The translations under genes and the position numbers were made by a program. From positions 4,997,178 to 5,061,177 of the forward strand of contig NZ_CP050145.1 in NCBI RefSeq assembly GCF_016767715.1: a DNA stretch of 64,000 bases, given 5' to 3'. The notes under the pieces were generated by a model that searched no databases, had not been told where the DNA came from, and was given only the letters and a program-made list of their open reading frames with translations. Shown here in pieces: positions 35,327 through 47,600 of this stretch; the first letter of the stretch is position 1, and each line of letters opens with the position of its first letter. The DNA comes from Mycobacteroides chelonae (GTDB lineage: Bacteria; Actinomycetota; Actinomycetes; Mycobacteriales; Mycobacteriaceae).

Positions 35327-36643
35327 ATGACTGCGCGCCACTCGCCGCTGAGCCTGTGGCACGCAATCCACGATCTCCCCGACTTCGGGCGGTTGGTCTG
35401 GGTGCGGCTGCTCACCCAGTTCAGCGATGGTCTCTTCCAGGCCGGGCTGGCCGGGGCATTGCTGTTCAACCCCGAACGCGAGGCCGAGCCGTGGGCCATC
35501 GCCGGTGCGTTCGCGGTGCTGTTCCTGCCGTACTCGGCAATCGGTCCCTTCGCCGGTGCGCTACTGGACCGCTGGGACCGGCGCACGGTGCTGATCTGTG
35601 CCAACCTGATCCGCGTACTGCTGGTGGCCCTCGTCGGTATCGAGCTGGCCTTCAGCGCCGACGACGTGGTGCTGTTGCTGGGCGCGCTGATCGTCAACGG
35701 GGTCACCAGGTTCGTGACATCGGGTCTCTCGGCGGCACTCCCCCACGTGGTGCCCCGCGACCAGGTCGCGACCATGAACTCGGTGGCCACCGCGGTGGGC
35801 GCCACCGCCACCTTCGTCGGCGCCAACTTCATGCTGATGCTGCGGGCAGTCTTCGGTGCGGGGGACTTGGGTTCTGCCACAGTCATTTTCCTGGTGATCG
35901 TGCCGACCCTCGCCGCGGCATGGGTGGCCACCGGCTTTCCGGGCGATCGACTGGGTCCCGACGACAGTGTGCGCGCCGTGCACGGCTCGGCCTTCTATGC
36001 GGTGGCCACCGGGTGGCTGCATGGTGCGCGCACCATCGTCGGCACGCCCTCGGTGTTCGACGCGCTCATCGGTCTGGCCGCCCACCGCATGGTTTTCGGC
36101 ATCAACACGTTGTTGGTTCTGGTGCTGGTGCGCAACAACGCCTCGCTGTTCGCGGGGATCGGGGCCGCGGCCTTGTTCCTGGCGTGCACCGGCATCGGCT
36201 CGTTCCTGGGAACGGTCTCCACCCCTGCCTTGCTCCGGCGCTTCGGCCGTGGCCGCACCCTCGGGATGGCACTCGGCAGCGCCGTCGTGCTGCAGCTGAT
36301 CGCCTCGAGTCTGTACGTACCGATCGTGCTCGTTGCCGCGTTCGGACTCGGAATGGCCGGGCAGGTGATCAAGCTGTGCGCCGACGTCGGCATGCAGACC
36401 GATGTCGATGACGCGCTGCGAGGACACGTCTTCGCCGTGCAGGACTCGCTGTTCTGGGTCACCTTCACCGGAGCGATGAGCGTGGCCGCCGCCTTCATCA
36501 CGCAGTCGCACTGGCTGGCCTTCTCCGGGGCAGTGGTCTACTTGATCGGCCTGATCGTGCACATGACCCGAACTCTTTGGCCCAGCCCGGCCGAATCCAG
36601 CCAATCCGACCCGGAAGGACACGCCCGTGACCTCGACCGCTGA
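35327..36643 (+). CDS. MFS transporter (Rv0037c homologue)
   Basis: Major facilitator of 438 residues with about 12 helices; the loop between helices 2 and 3 has [13 protein letters not shown], an MFS motif-A variant. It is related to EntS-like exporters. The substrate is unknown. It overlaps the next gene by 17 bases, indicating an operon. Confidence 0.9.
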   Translation: MTARHSPLSLWHAIHDLPDFGRLVWVRLLTQFSDGLFQAGLAGALLFNPEREAEPWAIAGAFAVLFLPYSAIGPFAGALLDRWDRRTVLICANLIRVLLVALVGIELAFSADDVVLLLGALIVNGVTRFVTSGLSAALPHVVPRDQVATMNSVATAVGATATFVGANFMLMLRAVFGAGDLGSATVIFLVIVPTLAAAWVATGFPGDRLGPDDSVRAVHGSAFYAVATGWLHGARTIVGTPSVFDALIGLAAHRMVFGINTLLVLVLVRNNASLFAGIGAAALFLACTGIGSFLGTVSTPALLRRFGRGRTLGMALGSAVVLQLIASSLYVPIVLVAAFGLGMAGQVIKLCADVGMQTDVDDALRGHVFAVQDSLFWVTFTGAMSVAAAFITQSHWLAFSGAVVYLIGLIVHMTRTLWPSPAESSQSDPEGHARDLDR

Positions 36644-37406
36644 CGCTGTCATCGATGACCTGCGCGACGAGAGCGATGAACTCGACACACTGGTAGCTCC
36701 GCTGTCCGCAGAGGGCTGGGCCCGCGACACCCCGGCCGCCGGCTGGACCATCGCCCATCAGATCGCCCATCTGCATTGGACCGACGCGCAGTCCCTGCTG
36801 GCGGTCACCGATCCCGAAGGCTTCGCCAACGAGCTGCCCAAGGCGATGGCCGATCCCTTCGGATTCGTGGACAAGGCCGCCGAGGAGACCGCCCAGACTC
36901 CCCCGGCCGAGCTGCTGGCCCACTGGCGCGATACCCGTAACCAACTGCATGCGGCGCTGCGCGCGGTGCCCGATGGTGTGAAGATCCCCTGGTACGGGCC
37001 TCCGATGAGCTCCGCCTCGATGGGCACCGCACGCCTGATGGAGACGTGGGCCCACGCCCTTGATGTCGCGGACGCGCTCGGCGTGGTCCCGGCGCCCACC
37101 GCGCGCCTGAAATCGATTGCGCACCTGGGTGTTCGGACCCGTGACTACGCGTATTCCGTGCACTCGCTGGCTGCCCCGGCTGAGCCGTTCCGCGTCGAGC
37201 TGACCGGACCCGACGGCGATACGTGGACGTGGGGCCCCGACGATGCCGCACAGCGCGTCACCGGATCGGCACTGCACTTCTGCTACCTGGTGACCCAACG
37301 GCGTCCGCGCGCCGAGCTGGATCTGCAGGCCACCGGCGCGGACGCAGAGAAGTGGCTCTCCATCGCCCAGGCCTTCGCCGGCCCGCCCGGCACCGGCCGG
37401 GGGTGA
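36627..37406 (+). CDS. Maleylpyruvate isomerase/DinB-like protein (Rv0036c homologue)
   Basis: The 259 residues fit the TIGR03084 group of the mycothiol-dependent DinB-like superfamily. The metal-ligand histidines occur in [15 protein letters not shown] and in [21 protein letters not shown] site precedes the GTG. The protein may act in mycothiol-linked detoxification, but its substrate is not known. Its stop overlaps the next start as GTGA. Confidence 0.88.
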   Translation: MTSTADAVIDDLRDESDELDTLVAPLSAEGWARDTPAAGWTIAHQIAHLHWTDAQSLLAVTDPEGFANELPKAMADPFGFVDKAAEETAQTPPAELLAHWRDTRNQLHAALRAVPDGVKIPWYGPPMSSASMGTARLMETWAHALDVADALGVVPAPTARLKSIAHLGVRTRDYAYSVHSLAAPAEPFRVELTGPDGDTWTWGPDDAAQRVTGSALHFCYLVTQRRPRAELDLQATGADAEKWLSIAQAFAGPPGTGRG

Positions 37407-38602
37407 ACGCCGGGGCCACCATCCGCCCGCTGTATCCCTCGGAAGCGATGTTCGCCGGGAATCGCAGCACCGTGGCGTACTCGGCGTTCGGCAGCGGCGC
37501 TCTCAAAATCGATGCTCTGACAACGGCTTTCCGCGCACTATTGGCAAGCTACCCGGTGCTTTCCGCGCAGATTGTTTCTGCTGGGCACGGGTACGCGCTG
37601 CAATACGCCGACCATCCGCCCGCACCGCAGATCGGTGCATCCACGGCTCTACCCCCGGCAGGGTTCACCATCGCCGACCCCGACGCGGTCTGTGCCATCG
37701 ACGTGGCACAGACCGGCACTGACTTCCGGTTGACGCTGCTGACCCATCACAGCATCGCCGACGCGGGGGCCGCGCTGCGCTATCTGGAAGTGCTGTGCAC
37801 GTATTACACCCGCGTGGTCGAGACGGGGTCGGCCGGGACCATCCGCGCGCATCCACTCGCCCTCTCCCTAGAGCAGTTCCTTGCCGCGCGCGGCTACGTC
37901 ATACCCGGGGCCGGCGAGCCCCCGGCGCCGCGAGCAGAAACGGCGGTCGACGCCACGGTCGTGGTTCGGCACGGGCGCACCCGGCTCGGGCGCGAGCAGA
38001 CCACCCAGTTGTTCGATGCGGCGCACGCGGCAGGCCTCACCGTGCACGGAGTCGTGTGTGCCGCGATTCTGGCGGCCGCTCATGCGCTTTCGCGGTCGCA
38101 AGGCGCGGTCACATTTGGCCTGACGTCATCGGTGGACCTGCGCACACGAACAGCGGCACCCATCACCGCGGCGCAAGGGACAGTAATCCAGGGTGCCGAC
38201 ACCGCGATTCTGGCTGTCGTACCCGATGACGACCCACTGCGCCTGGCTCGTGCCGTACTGGATTCTCTGGCTAGCGGCCTCGCGGATCACACTGTGCACC
38301 AGGCATTTCTGTGCCAACCGCAGCGACAGCACCCGTGCATCGAGAATCCACTCATGGTCACGAACTGGGGGCCGATACCGGCGCTGCGACTGCCGAAGGG
38401 GCTGCGCGTACACGACTTCCGCGCCACCGTCCGCGGTCGGCATATCGGGTTACGCGCCACGACACTTCCACCGAGCTTCTTCATCACCACCTGTGACGGA
38501 CGGCTCAGTATCGATCATCCCGCCTGGGTTGCCGACGAGTCCGACCCCACCATCGGGTGGACGGAGGCGCTAGGGCGCGCCTTCGACCGCATTCTGCGCT
38601 GA
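37403..38602 (+). CDS. PapA5-like condensation-domain acyltransferase
   Basis: The 399 residues from GTG 37403 show the catalytic HHSIADAG (about 115-122), a variant of the HHxxxDG of condensation enzymes. The overall plan is that of the phthiocerol/phthiodiolone dimycocerosyl transferase family (PapA5). Such enzymes esterify an alcohol with an acyl chain from a polyketide synthase or CoA. No polyketide synthase is nearby, so the substrates are unknown. It is coupled to the DinB-like gene by a 4-base overlap. Its 3' end overlaps the opposite gene by 33 bases. Confidence 0.85.
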   Translation: MNAGATIRPLYPSEAMFAGNRSTVAYSAFGSGALKIDALTTAFRALLASYPVLSAQIVSAGHGYALQYADHPPAPQIGASTALPPAGFTIADPDAVCAIDVAQTGTDFRLTLLTHHSIADAGAALRYLEVLCTYYTRVVETGSAGTIRAHPLALSLEQFLAARGYVIPGAGEPPAPRAETAVDATVVVRHGRTRLGREQTTQLFDAAHAAGLTVHGVVCAAILAAAHALSRSQGAVTFGLTSSVDLRTRTAAPITAAQGTVIQGADTAILAVVPDDDPLRLARAVLDSLASGLADHTVHQAFLCQPQRQHPCIENPLMVTNWGPIPALRLPKGLRVHDFRATVRGRHIGLRATTLPPSFFITTCDGRLSIDHPAWVADESDPTIGWTEALGRAFDRILR

Positions 38603-39118
38603 CGGGTGCGGCGGTCCGAGCGGCCGGGCGGCATCGGCAATCCCGTCGCCGTCCGCATCGGTGAGTTCGACATCCCAGCGGCCGTCACCCGTGGTGTCCG
38701 CATACACGGAGGTACCTGAATCAGTTATCCGGAAAGCTCTTTCAGCATCTCCGTCGTTGTCCGCGTCGACCAGCTGCTCGGGCTTCCCGTCCCCATCGAT
38801 ATCTGCTGTGCCACCGGCGTGTTCAATCCCGTCAAGACCGAACCAGCTGATGGATCCGCTTCGTTCCACGTGAAACGCCCAGGTACCCAAGCCATCATCG
38901 GTGAAGTACGTCTCCGGCCTGCCATCGTTATCCACGTCAAGGACGCTGTGGTCCGCCGAACCATCACCGTCCGCGTCCCACATCACGTCGTCGAACAATC
39001 CGTCACCGTCGAAATCCAGGCGCACCGCGTCCATGACTCCATCGCCGTCCAGATCGGCGTTGGGTGGTACGTCCCAGGCGGTGACGCTCCCGTCCCCGGT
39101 ACCAAAGCAGTAATCCAT
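38570..39118 (-). CDS. Aspartate-rich calcium-binding-repeat protein (DUF6802-like)
   Basis: The 182 residues contain at least eight copies of a DxDGDG-type motif, for example DLDGDGVMD, DFDGDGLFD, DADGDGSAD, DVDNDGRPE, DIDGDGKPE, DADNDGDAE and DADGDGIAD. These resemble dockerin or thrombospondin type-3 calcium loops. There is no clear signal peptide from ATG 39118, though the frame extends upstream. A 14-base near-parS sequence lies within it at 38863-38876. The function is unknown. Confidence 0.75.
   Translation of the reverse strand: MDYCFGTGDGSVTAWDVPPNADLDGDGVMDAVRLDFDGDGLFDDVMWDADGDGSADHSVLDVDNDGRPETYFTDDGLGTWAFHVERSGSISWFGLDGIEHAGGTADIDGDGKPEQLVDADNDGDAERAFRITDSGTSVYADTTGDGRWDVELTDADGDGIADAARPLGPPHPSAQNAVEGAP
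38863..38876. promoter_or_regulatory. Degenerate parS-like site
   Basis: GTTCCACGTGAAAC differs by one base from the parS consensus GTTTCACGTGAAAC. It lies inside the calcium-repeat gene, encoding Phe-His-Val-Glu, about 21 kb left of the two perfect sites. The match may be chance or a third ParB site. Confidence 0.5.
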
Positions 39119-39265
39119 ACCCGATACGAGGCCGCGGCGACTCCGGGCGTTCCGCCTTCTTGGGGCATGTGGATAACCACGGAGACAGAAACTGCGCTGA
39201 TACCGGTTCACATAACGTAGGAGTGGATTCGGGGGCAATCGGTTCCGTCCGTAATCTCTGACCCC

Positions 39266-40033
39266 GTGGATGCCCCAACACTCACGCTGCTTCTCAGTGC
39301 AGCAGCCGCCGCAGGCTGGGTCGATGCGGTGGTGGGTGGTGGCGGGCTCGTCCTCATCCCCGTGCTGATGCTCGTCTTTCCCGGGATGACTCCCGCGACC
39401 GCCCTGGGAACCAACAAACTCGCCGCGCTGGCCGGCACGTCCTCGGCCGCCGTCCGGCTCTTTCCGCGCACCCCGTTGAACTGGCGTGCGCTCCTGGGCG
39501 CATTTGTGCTCGCCGCGGCCTGTTCCAGCGCCGGCGCCTACACCGCCTCGCGGCTACCGGTATCGGTCTTCAAACCCGTGGTGCTCGTGCTGCTGGTGGC
39601 CGTCGGAGTGTTCGTCGCGACCCGTCCTCAGTTCGGCACCGCGAAGGAGGGCGCCGCGCGCACCAAGGCCACCACTGTCACCGCGCTCGCGGTCGCGGCC
39701 ATCCTGATCGCGTTCTACGACGGCATCATGGGTCCGGGCACCGGAACGTTCATGATCATCACCCTGACCGCCATCGCGGGAATGACCTTCCTGGAAAGCT
39801 CGGCCACCGCCAAGGTGCTCAATTCCGGAACCAATGTCGGCGCTCTCATCGTCTTCGCGTCGCAGGGTCACGTGCTCTGGCTACTGGGCCTGTCGCTCGG
39901 TGTCGCGAACATCGCGGGAGCTCAGCTCGGCGCGCACATGGCGCTGGGTCGCGGCGCAGGATTTGTCCGCGTGGTGCTGCTGGTGGTCGTCGTGGTGATG
40001 GTGGGCAAGCTCGGCTACGACATGATCGGCTGA
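39266..40033 (+). CDS. TauE/SafE family membrane transporter
   Basis: The 255 residues form about eight helices. The first repeat shows AGWVDAVVGGGGLVLIPVLM and the second GIMGPGTGTFMII, the paired Gly-rich signature of sulfite/sulfonate exporters of the TauE/SafE family. The substrate is inferred to be a small organic anion but is not known. It is convergent with pcnA. Confidence 0.9.
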   Translation: MDAPTLTLLLSAAAAAGWVDAVVGGGGLVLIPVLMLVFPGMTPATALGTNKLAALAGTSSAAVRLFPRTPLNWRALLGAFVLAAACSSAGAYTASRLPVSVFKPVVLVLLVAVGVFVATRPQFGTAKEGAARTKATTVTALAVAAILIAFYDGIMGPGTGTFMIITLTAIAGMTFLESSATAKVLNSGTNVGALIVFASQGHVLWLLGLSLGVANIAGAQLGAHMALGRGAGFVRVVLLVVVVVMVGKLGYDMIG

Positions 40034-40039
40034 GCGCGC

Positions 40040-41476
40040 TCAGGTACGGCTCGCCCACCATTCGCGCAGCGCCTCAACCGCCTCGTCGTGATCGAGCGGT
40101 CCACGCTCCAGCCGCAGCTCCTTCAGAAACCGCCACGCCTGGCCGATGATCGGCCCGGCCGGAACGCCCAACAGCTCCATGATCTCGTTGCCGTCGAGGT
40201 CGGGCCGCACCCGCGCCAGATCCTCCTTGGCTGTCAGTTCGGCGATGCGCTCCTCAAGACCGTCATAGTTGGCCTGCAGCCGCGCCGCTCGCCGCTTGTT
40301 CCGCGTGGTGCAGTCCGCGCGCACCAGCTTGTGCAGCCGCGGCAACATCGGGCCGGCATCGGTGACATACCGGCGCACCGCCGAATCGGTCCATTTGCCA
40401 TCCCCATAGCCGTGGAACCGCAAATGCAGATAGACCAGCTGCGACACATCGTCGACCATCTGCTTGGAGTACTTGAGGGCACGCATGCGCTTGCGCACCA
40501 TCTTGGCCCCGACGACCTCGTGGTGGTGAAAGCTGACCCCGCCGCCGTCCTCGTGCCGGCGGGTGGCCGGCTTGCCGATGTCGTGCAGCAGCGCCGCCCA
40601 CCGCAGCACCAGATCGGGGCCATCGTCTTCGAGATCGATCGCCTGCTCCAACACCGTCAGCGAGTGCCGGTAGACGTCCTTGTGCTGGTGATGCTCGTCG
40701 ATGGTCAGCTGCATCTCACCGACCTCGGGCAACACCACCGCGCCGAGGCCGCTTTCCACCAACAGATCGATTCCGGCGACCGGATTGGCGCCCACGATCA
40801 GCTTGTCCAGCTCTGCCTGCACCCGTTCGGCAGTGATCCGTCCCAGCTGACCGGCCATCTCATCCAGCGCCTTCAGCACCCGGGGCGCCACTGTGAAACC
40901 CAGCTGGGAAACAAAGCGAGCCGCACGCAGCATGCGCAACGGATCGTCACCGAAGGAGATCTCCGGAGCCGACGGGGTGTCCAGCACCCCGGCGCGTAAG
41001 GCCTCCAGTCCGTTCAGCGGATCGCAGAACTCTCCCGGCCCGTCCGGCCCGATTTTCACCGCCATCGCGTTGACGGTGAAGTCCCTGCGCACCAGATCAC
41101 CCTCGAGGCTGTCGCCGAACACCACCTCAGGGTTGCGCGACTGCTGGTCATAGCTGTCGCTGCGGTACGTGGTGATTTCCACCCGCTGCCCCTTGCGCAC
41201 CACGCCGAGGGTGCCGAAGGCGATACCCGCATCCCAGATGGCCTCGGCCCAGCCGGCCACCAATTCCTGCACCTGCTCGGGGCGGGCATCGGTGGTGAAG
41301 TCCAGATCGGTGCCCAACTTGCCCAACAAGGCGTCACGGACGGTACCGCCCACCAGATACAGGTCAAAGCCTGCCGAATCGAAGAGTGCACCCAGCTCCG
41401 ACAGCATATTCTTGTGCCGGTTCAGGGTCACTGCGGCGGTGGCCAGCAGCTCGGCGGACGGTATCGATTCGGGCAC
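40040..41476 (-). CDS. pcnA: CCA-adding tRNA nucleotidyltransferase PcnA
   Basis: Adds or repairs the 3' CCA end of tRNAs. The 478 residues (from GTG 41476) have the polymerase head with [11 protein letters not shown] and the [10 protein letters not shown] metal pair. An HD domain with [13 protein letters not shown] and [14 protein letters not shown] follows. It matches Rv3907c, where the start aligns better with this GTG than with one at 41503. It is divergent from mutT4 and begins the classic left flank of oriC. Confidence 0.94.
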   Translation of the reverse strand: MPESIPSAELLATAAVTLNRHKNMLSELGALFDSAGFDLYLVGGTVRDALLGKLGTDLDFTTDARPEQVQELVAGWAEAIWDAGIAFGTLGVVRKGQRVEITTYRSDSYDQQSRNPEVVFGDSLEGDLVRRDFTVNAMAVKIGPDGPGEFCDPLNGLEALRAGVLDTPSAPEISFGDDPLRMLRAARFVSQLGFTVAPRVLKALDEMAGQLGRITAERVQAELDKLIVGANPVAGIDLLVESGLGAVVLPEVGEMQLTIDEHHQHKDVYRHSLTVLEQAIDLEDDGPDLVLRWAALLHDIGKPATRRHEDGGGVSFHHHEVVGAKMVRKRMRALKYSKQMVDDVSQLVYLHLRFHGYGDGKWTDSAVRRYVTDAGPMLPRLHKLVRADCTTRNKRRAARLQANYDGLEERIAELTAKEDLARVRPDLDGNEIMELLGVPAGPIIGQAWRFLKELRLERGPLDHDEAVEALREWWASRT

Positions 41477-41525
41477 GTCGGGCAGCCTACCGGCGCGTAT
41501 CACGGGGGCTCTCAGTAGCGGGAAC

Positions 41526-41538
41526 TACTATCACATGG
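41526..41538 (+). promoter_or_regulatory. Leaderless promoter of mutT4
   Basis: TACTAT (41526-41531) ends seven bases before the GTG at 41539, and no ribosome site is present. Transcription should therefore start at the start codon. Confidence 0.6.
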
Positions 41539-42348
41539 GTGTCTGACTCCTCCGGCGGTTCCCGCACGGGTGGGTCGTCGGATGAACCCGGCTCGAACCC
41601 CGCCTCAGCGCGCGGCAGGGGGTCGCGACGCGGTCGGCGCAACCGATCGCAGGGCCGGGCGCAAGGCGCTGGCACTCCGGCGGCCTCCCCTGCCGCGGGC
41701 GCTCCTCACGCAACCAACGGAACCGGTGCTGCGGGTGCAAAGGGCCGCGGGCGCGGGCGCCCGAAGGGTGGCGCCGCAGGAACCTCGTTACGTACCGTCC
41801 GTGAGACCTCCGCCGGTGGCCTGGTCATCGCAGGCATCGACGGCCCCAAGGACGGCCAGGTGGCCGCCCTCATCGGGCGGACGGACCGGCGTGGCCGAAT
41901 GCTGTGGTCGCTGCCCAAGGGCCATATCGAACAGGGCGAGACGGCGGAACAGACCGCCATCCGGGAGGTCGCCGAGGAGACCGGTATCCGCGGAAGCGTG
42001 CTGGCCGCACTCGGCAGCATCGACTACTGGTTCGTCACCGAGGGGCGACGCGTACACAAGACCGTCCACCACTATCTGATGCGCTCGCTGGGCGGAGAGC
42101 TCTCCGATGACGATGTCGAAGTCACCGAGGTCGCCTGGGTCCCCCTCGAGGAACTGCCCACCCGGCTGGCGTACGCCGATGAGCGGCGGCTGGCCCAAGT
42201 GGCCGGCGACCTCATCGACAAACTGCACACCGACGGGCCCGAATCGCTGCCCCCCTTGCCTCCGTCCACCCCGAGACGCCGCCCGCAGACGCACTCCAGC
42301 ACCCACAGGACACCGGGCCGACGAACCGGGCGTGGACCACAGCAATGA
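41539..42348 (+). CDS. mutT4: Nudix hydrolase MutT4
   Basis: The 269 residues have a disordered Arg/Gly/Ala-rich N-terminus (about 1-80), then a Nudix domain with [17 protein letters not shown] and AEETGI (the Nudix box), and a basic tail. It hydrolyses nucleoside diphosphate derivatives; the substrate is not certain. It is Rv3908 and heads a run with the DUF6049 and murJ genes. Its stop overlaps the next ATG by 4 bases. Confidence 0.92.
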   Translation: MSDSSGGSRTGGSSDEPGSNPASARGRGSRRGRRNRSQGRAQGAGTPAASPAAGAPHATNGTGAAGAKGRGRGRPKGGAAGTSLRTVRETSAGGLVIAGIDGPKDGQVAALIGRTDRRGRMLWSLPKGHIEQGETAEQTAIREVAEETGIRGSVLAALGSIDYWFVTEGRRVHKTVHHYLMRSLGGELSDDDVEVTEVAWVPLEELPTRLAYADERRLAQVAGDLIDKLHTDGPESLPPLPPSTPRRRPQTHSSTHRTPGRRTGRGPQQ

Positions 42349-44660
42349 CTCGAATCACGCTTCGCAACGCGACGCGTGTGGCGGCGGTACTTGCCGTCCT
42401 CGCACTTGTCCTGCTGGGTGCTCCTTGGGCCGCACCCCGCGCCCACGCCTATCGGGACGGGCAGTTCCTCAAGGTTGTCCTTGACGAGGTCACCCCGCAG
42501 ACCGTCACCACCGTCGATTCAACCGTGACGGTGCGGGGAACGGTGGTCAACGTCGGCGATCGCCCGGTGACCGACGTGGTCGTTCGGCTGGAGCGCGCCG
42601 AGGCCGTCGCGACCAGCGCCGAGTTACGCGCCAATCTTCACGGCCGCCACGATCAGTACCAGCCGATCGGTGATTTCGTCACTCTCGCAGGCACTCTCGA
42701 GCAGGGCCAGCAGCGTCCCTTCACGCTCGCCTTCCCGCTGCGCGGCGGCACCGGACCAACCTGGAACATCTCCACGCCCGGGGTGTATCCCGCCCTGGTG
42801 AACGTCAACGGCACCCCCGACTACGGGGCGGCTGCCCGGCTCGATGACGCGCGCTTCCTGCTGCCGGTTCTCGGAGTTCCGCCCCCCGCCGGTGCCGCCG
42901 CCGAACCCGAGGTCGCACCCGACACCTCTCGCCCCGTGGGTCTGACGCTGTTGTGGCCGTTGGCCGACCGCCCGCGGCTGGCACCCGGTCAGCCCGGTGG
43001 GCCGGCGCCGGTGCGGCTGCTCGACGATCAGCTCGAACGCTCCCTGTCACCCGGAGGCCGGTTGGACGCGCTGCTGGGAGCCCTGGAGTTCGCGACCGAG
43101 GCGGTCGTCGATCCCAAGGCAGACTTGGCCCGCACGGTCTGCCTGGCCGTCGACCCCGATCTGCTGGTAACCGTCAACGAGATGACACTCGGTTACCAGG
43201 TCCTCGACAATTCGGCTGATCCCGCCGGTCCGGTGCACCCCGGCACCGGGCAGGGACTCGCGGCCGCCTGGCTCGACAGGCTGCGGGCGTTGGCCAAGCG
43301 CACCTGCGTCACACCGCTGCCCTACGCACAGGCCGGACTGGATGCTGTTGCTCAGATGGCCGATGAGGGTCTGGCCCATCAGGCCACCACCGGCACCGCA
43401 GATGTGCTCGACCAGATTCTAGGAATCAACAGCCTGCGCGGTGCCACCCTCCTCGGCGACGGTCATCTCTCGAAGGCGGGCATAGGTCTGCTCACCGGGC
43501 AGGGCCCCACCGTCGCGGTGTCAGCCCTGCCCGCGGATCAGGAGACTCCGCCCGACTTCAACCCGCGCCGGGTGTCCGACACCGTCGTGGCGGCACCCTT
43601 CGACCCATCGGTGGGCGCCGCGCTGAGCGCCGCCGGACGCACCCCCACCACGCCCGAGTACGTGCCCCGGTCACTTCGCTTTACCCTGCAACATGATTCG
43701 CGCGTAGCGCGGATGCAGGACGCGCTCGGAGCGATGGCCTGGCAGGCGCTGACACCCCAGCAGACTCCCCGCCAGACGATTCTGCTGCCGGACGCCACCT
43801 GGGACCTGTCCGACGGCGAGGCCCGCGCCATCCTTTCCACCACGTCCACGCTTCTGCACGCCGGACTCGCGATACCGCGCCCGCTGCCGACCGTCATCGG
43901 CGAGGCGCGCGCCAGTGCCCAGCCCAACCCGGTGGACACCGCGTTCGGGGTGGATTCGCCGGGCGCCGTGGACGATGGGGTGTCGCTCGGGCTGGGCGAC
44001 GAGGTACGGCGGCTGTGGGGCCTCACCGCAGCGCTGACCGTGGACGCCCGCACCGGACTCACCGGTGTTCAGTACACCGAACCGTTACGCCAGGACGCCC
44101 TGCGCGCGGTGAGCCAAAGCGTTCCACCCGATGCTCGCGACGACACGGCGCAGGAACGGCTCTCGGCCATCCGCCACACGGTCGGTGACCTGTTCAACGC
44201 TGTCACCGTCGTCAATCCGGGTGGCTCCTACACGTTGGCCACCGAACACAGCCCGCTACCGCTGGTGCTGCGCAACGAGCTTCCGGTGCCCATCCGGGTC
44301 GCTCTGCGCGTCGAAACGCCGGCCGGTATGAGTGCCACAGATGTTGGCGTACAAGAGATTCCGCCCGGCTTCCTGCCGGTGAAGGTGCCCGTGGAGGTCA
44401 ATGTCTCCCAGCGCATGGCTGTCGACGTAACGCTGCACACCCCTGATGGTCTGCCCCTGGGTGACCCGGTACGCCTGTCGGTGCACTCCAACGCGTATGG
44501 GAAACCGCTGTTCTTCATCACCATCGGCGCGGCCACGGTGCTCTTCGCGCTGACGGGCCGGCGCCTGTGGCATCGCTTCCGCGGCCAACCCGACCGCGCC
44601 GATCTCGACCGCGAGGATGAGGTTTCCGCCGGCGGGAGGGGCAGCCAGTGGCAGCCGTGA
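42345..44660 (+). CDS. DUF6049 membrane-anchored extracellular protein (Rv3909)
   Basis: The 771 residues have an N-terminal hydrophobic signal (about 10-30, ending near HAYRDGQ). A large extracellular part of beta-rich domains follows, then one C-terminal transmembrane helix (about 720-740) and a short basic tail. The position between mutT4 and murJ is conserved (Rv3909). The function is unknown; adjacency to the lipid II flippase suggests a role in envelope assembly. It overlaps murJ by 13 bases. Confidence 0.88.
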   Translation: MTRITLRNATRVAAVLAVLALVLLGAPWAAPRAHAYRDGQFLKVVLDEVTPQTVTTVDSTVTVRGTVVNVGDRPVTDVVVRLERAEAVATSAELRANLHGRHDQYQPIGDFVTLAGTLEQGQQRPFTLAFPLRGGTGPTWNISTPGVYPALVNVNGTPDYGAAARLDDARFLLPVLGVPPPAGAAAEPEVAPDTSRPVGLTLLWPLADRPRLAPGQPGGPAPVRLLDDQLERSLSPGGRLDALLGALEFATEAVVDPKADLARTVCLAVDPDLLVTVNEMTLGYQVLDNSADPAGPVHPGTGQGLAAAWLDRLRALAKRTCVTPLPYAQAGLDAVAQMADEGLAHQATTGTADVLDQILGINSLRGATLLGDGHLSKAGIGLLTGQGPTVAVSALPADQETPPDFNPRRVSDTVVAAPFDPSVGAALSAAGRTPTTPEYVPRSLRFTLQHDSRVARMQDALGAMAWQALTPQQTPRQTILLPDATWDLSDGEARAILSTTSTLLHAGLAIPRPLPTVIGEARASAQPNPVDTAFGVDSPGAVDDGVSLGLGDEVRRLWGLTAALTVDARTGLTGVQYTEPLRQDALRAVSQSVPPDARDDTAQERLSAIRHTVGDLFNAVTVVNPGGSYTLATEHSPLPLVLRNELPVPIRVALRVETPAGMSATDVGVQEIPPGFLPVKVPVEVNVSQRMAVDVTLHTPDGLPLGDPVRLSVHSNAYGKPLFFITIGAATVLFALTGRRLWHRFRGQPDRADLDREDEVSAGGRGSQWQP

Positions 44661-47600
44661 GAAAGCCGCTGGACCCGCTACCCGATCCGGAATCCGACGA
44701 CACGATCGAAGAGCTCTCGGATGCGGCCGTCGTAGCGCATTCCGGCTCGATGGCGGTGGCCACCCTGGTCAGCCGGATCACCGGATTCATCAAGCTGTTG
44801 TTGATCACCGCGGCGCTCGGTGCCGCGTCCGCCAGTGCATTCTCGACCGCCAACCAGCTGCCCAACATCATTGCCGCGCTGGTGCTCGAGGCCACCTTCA
44901 CCGCCATATTCATCCCCGTGCTCACGCGCGCCGAGCGGGAGGATGCCGACGGCGGTCAGGCATTCATGCGCAAGCTGCTGACCATCGCCACATCGGTGTT
45001 GGTGGTGGCGACGGTGCTGTCGGTGCTGGCTGCGCCATTGCTGGCCGCGCTGATGCTCGGCGATGACCCCAAGGTGAGCACGCCGCTGACCACCGCGCTG
45101 GCGTACCTACTGCTCCCGCAGATCCTGTTCTACGGACTGTCCTCGGTATTCATGGCAATCCTGAACACCCGCAATGTGTTCGGACCACCCGCGTGGGCTC
45201 CGGTGTGGAACAACGTCGTCGCGATCGCCGCGCTGATTCTGTTCTGGCTGATGCCCGGGGAACTCACCCTCGATCCGACCCGGATGAGCGATCCCAAACT
45301 CCTGGTGCTGGGCATAGGCACCACGCTCGGCGTGGTCACCCAGGCCACGGTGCTGATTCCCGCCATTCGTCGTCAGGGGATCCCCCTGCGCCCCCTGTGG
45401 GGAGTCGATGACCGGCTCAAGCAGTTCGCCGGTATGGCCGCGGCCATGTTCGCGTACGTCGCCATCAGCCAGCTGGGGTTCGTCATCACCAACCGGATCG
45501 CCGCCGGCGCAGCCGATTCCGGTCCCATCATCTACAACCAGACCTGGATGATCCTGCAGCTGCCCTACGGGGTGGTCGGTGTGACCATCCTGACCGCGAT
45601 CATGCCGCGGCTCAGCCGCAACGCCGCTGCCGAGGACACCTCCGCGGTGGTGGGCGACATATCCCTGGCCACGCGGCTGACGATGGTCGTCCTGATCCCG
45701 GTCGTTGCGGTGATGACCGTCGCCGGTCCGGCGATGGGTCCGGCGCTGTCCGCATACGGGCACTTCACCCTCGGTGACGCCCACTACCTCGGGCTCTCAA
45801 TCTCGCTTTCTTCCTTCACTCTCATCGCGTATGCCCTTGTACTGCTTCAGCTTCGGGTGTTCTATGCACGCCATGAGGCGTGGACACCCACGCTGATAGT
45901 CATCGTGATCACCACGGTGAAGATTGTCTGCTCGGTGATCGCCTCGCACCTCACCGACGATCCCAGCCTGGTCGCCGGTTATCTCGGTGCCGCCAACGGA
46001 CTCGGGTTCGTGGCGGGCGCCGTGTGTGGGTATCTGCTGTTGCGCCGAAGCATCGGGCGCGCGGCCGGGCCGCTGATCGGCCCGGGCGTGGTCCGTACGG
46101 TGCTGATCGCCCTCGCCGCCTCGGGTACCGCGGCGGCCGTCGGCCTGGGGATCGACCGAGGGTTCGACCTTGATCTGCTCACCCAGGCAGGCGGCGGCCT
46201 CGGTTCGATTCTGCGGCTGGTCATCCTCGGCACCGTGATGCTCACCGTCACCTTCGCGGCCATGGTGGCGGTCAAGCTTCCCGAGGCACTGAGCATCGTC
46301 GCGCTGCTACAGCGCCGCCTGGGCAGCCGGCTCGGCATCGGCATCCAAGATCACGCTTCGGTCATGGGCAACTCCCCACCGCCATCCCTGCCGTACCCTG
46401 ATTCGGGTGATCGAGTCGGCGGCGGCGACGCTGTCGGCCTGACAACCGCAAACAAATCAGTGCACGGGGGCGGCGCTGATACGAGAAAGGGCAGGGCAGT
46501 GACAGACACCCCGGGGTCATCGACCCGGTCTGTTTCCACCGAGTCCCCCTCCGGGGGCGCAGTCCCCACCTCCGTGATGCCGGGTGCCAGCATCGCGGAC
46601 GGCCGTTACCGTCTGCTCACCTCGCACGGGGGCCCGGACGGGCTGCAGTTCTGGCAGGCCACCGATACCGAGCTGAATCGCCCGGTAGCGCTCACCATCA
46701 TCGACGGCGCCACCTTCACCTCCGATCAGGTGCAGGACATCCTGTCGAATACCCTGCGGCTCAGTAAGATTGGGTCCTCTGGCCTCGCGCGCGTGCTGGA
46801 CGCCGTACGCGAAGGAACCGGCGGCATCATCGTCGCGCAGTGGGTCCGCGGCGGTTCGCTGCGCGAAGTTGCCGACACCGAACCCTCCGCCGTAGGCGCC
46901 AGCCGGGCGGTTCGATCCCTGGCCGAGGCCGCCGATGCTGCTTTCGAGGCCGGGTCGGCGCTGAGCATCGACCACCCCGATCGCGTACGCATCAGCATCG
47001 ACGGCGACGCCGTGCTCGCGTTCCCCGCCACACTCTCCTCGGCCAGCGCCGACGAGGACGTCCATGGCCTCGGCGCCACCCTGTACGCACTCACCACCCG
47101 CCGCTGGCCGCTGGCCGAAACCGGTCAGCCAAGTGGGCTACCCGGCGCCAACCGCGCGCCCGACGGTCGCCCCGTTGAGCCACGAGTCATCGTCCCGACC
47201 ATCCCCGCCGAGATCTCGGATGTGGCCTCCCGCGCGCTCAGCGATGATCCCGGTTCTGCCGCGGACCTGCTCGACGGCCTGGAATCGGCCATCGCGAGCG
47301 TCGATCACACCACCATGTTGGAGCCTGCCGCCGCAGCACCCACGCAGTCGTTCAGCATCGGTCGCCCCCAGGGTTTCCAGGATTCCGGGGACCCCACGGA
47401 CGATGACGACTACGACGAGGACGAGGACCCCGAAGAAGCGGCCCGACACCGGAAGATCTTCCTGATCGGGCTCGGCGTGGTCGGTGTCCTGGTCATCTCG
47501 CTGTGCATCGCGCTGGGCGTCTGGGTCACGCGGATCTTCGGCGATGTCGGCCCGTTGGACAAGATCAACATCGGTATCGGATTACCCACCCAGTCCGCCA

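Noticed and set aside
35561..36751. 396-codon minus-strand open frame
   Set aside because: Antisense to the MFS transporter, which has clear helices and family motifs.
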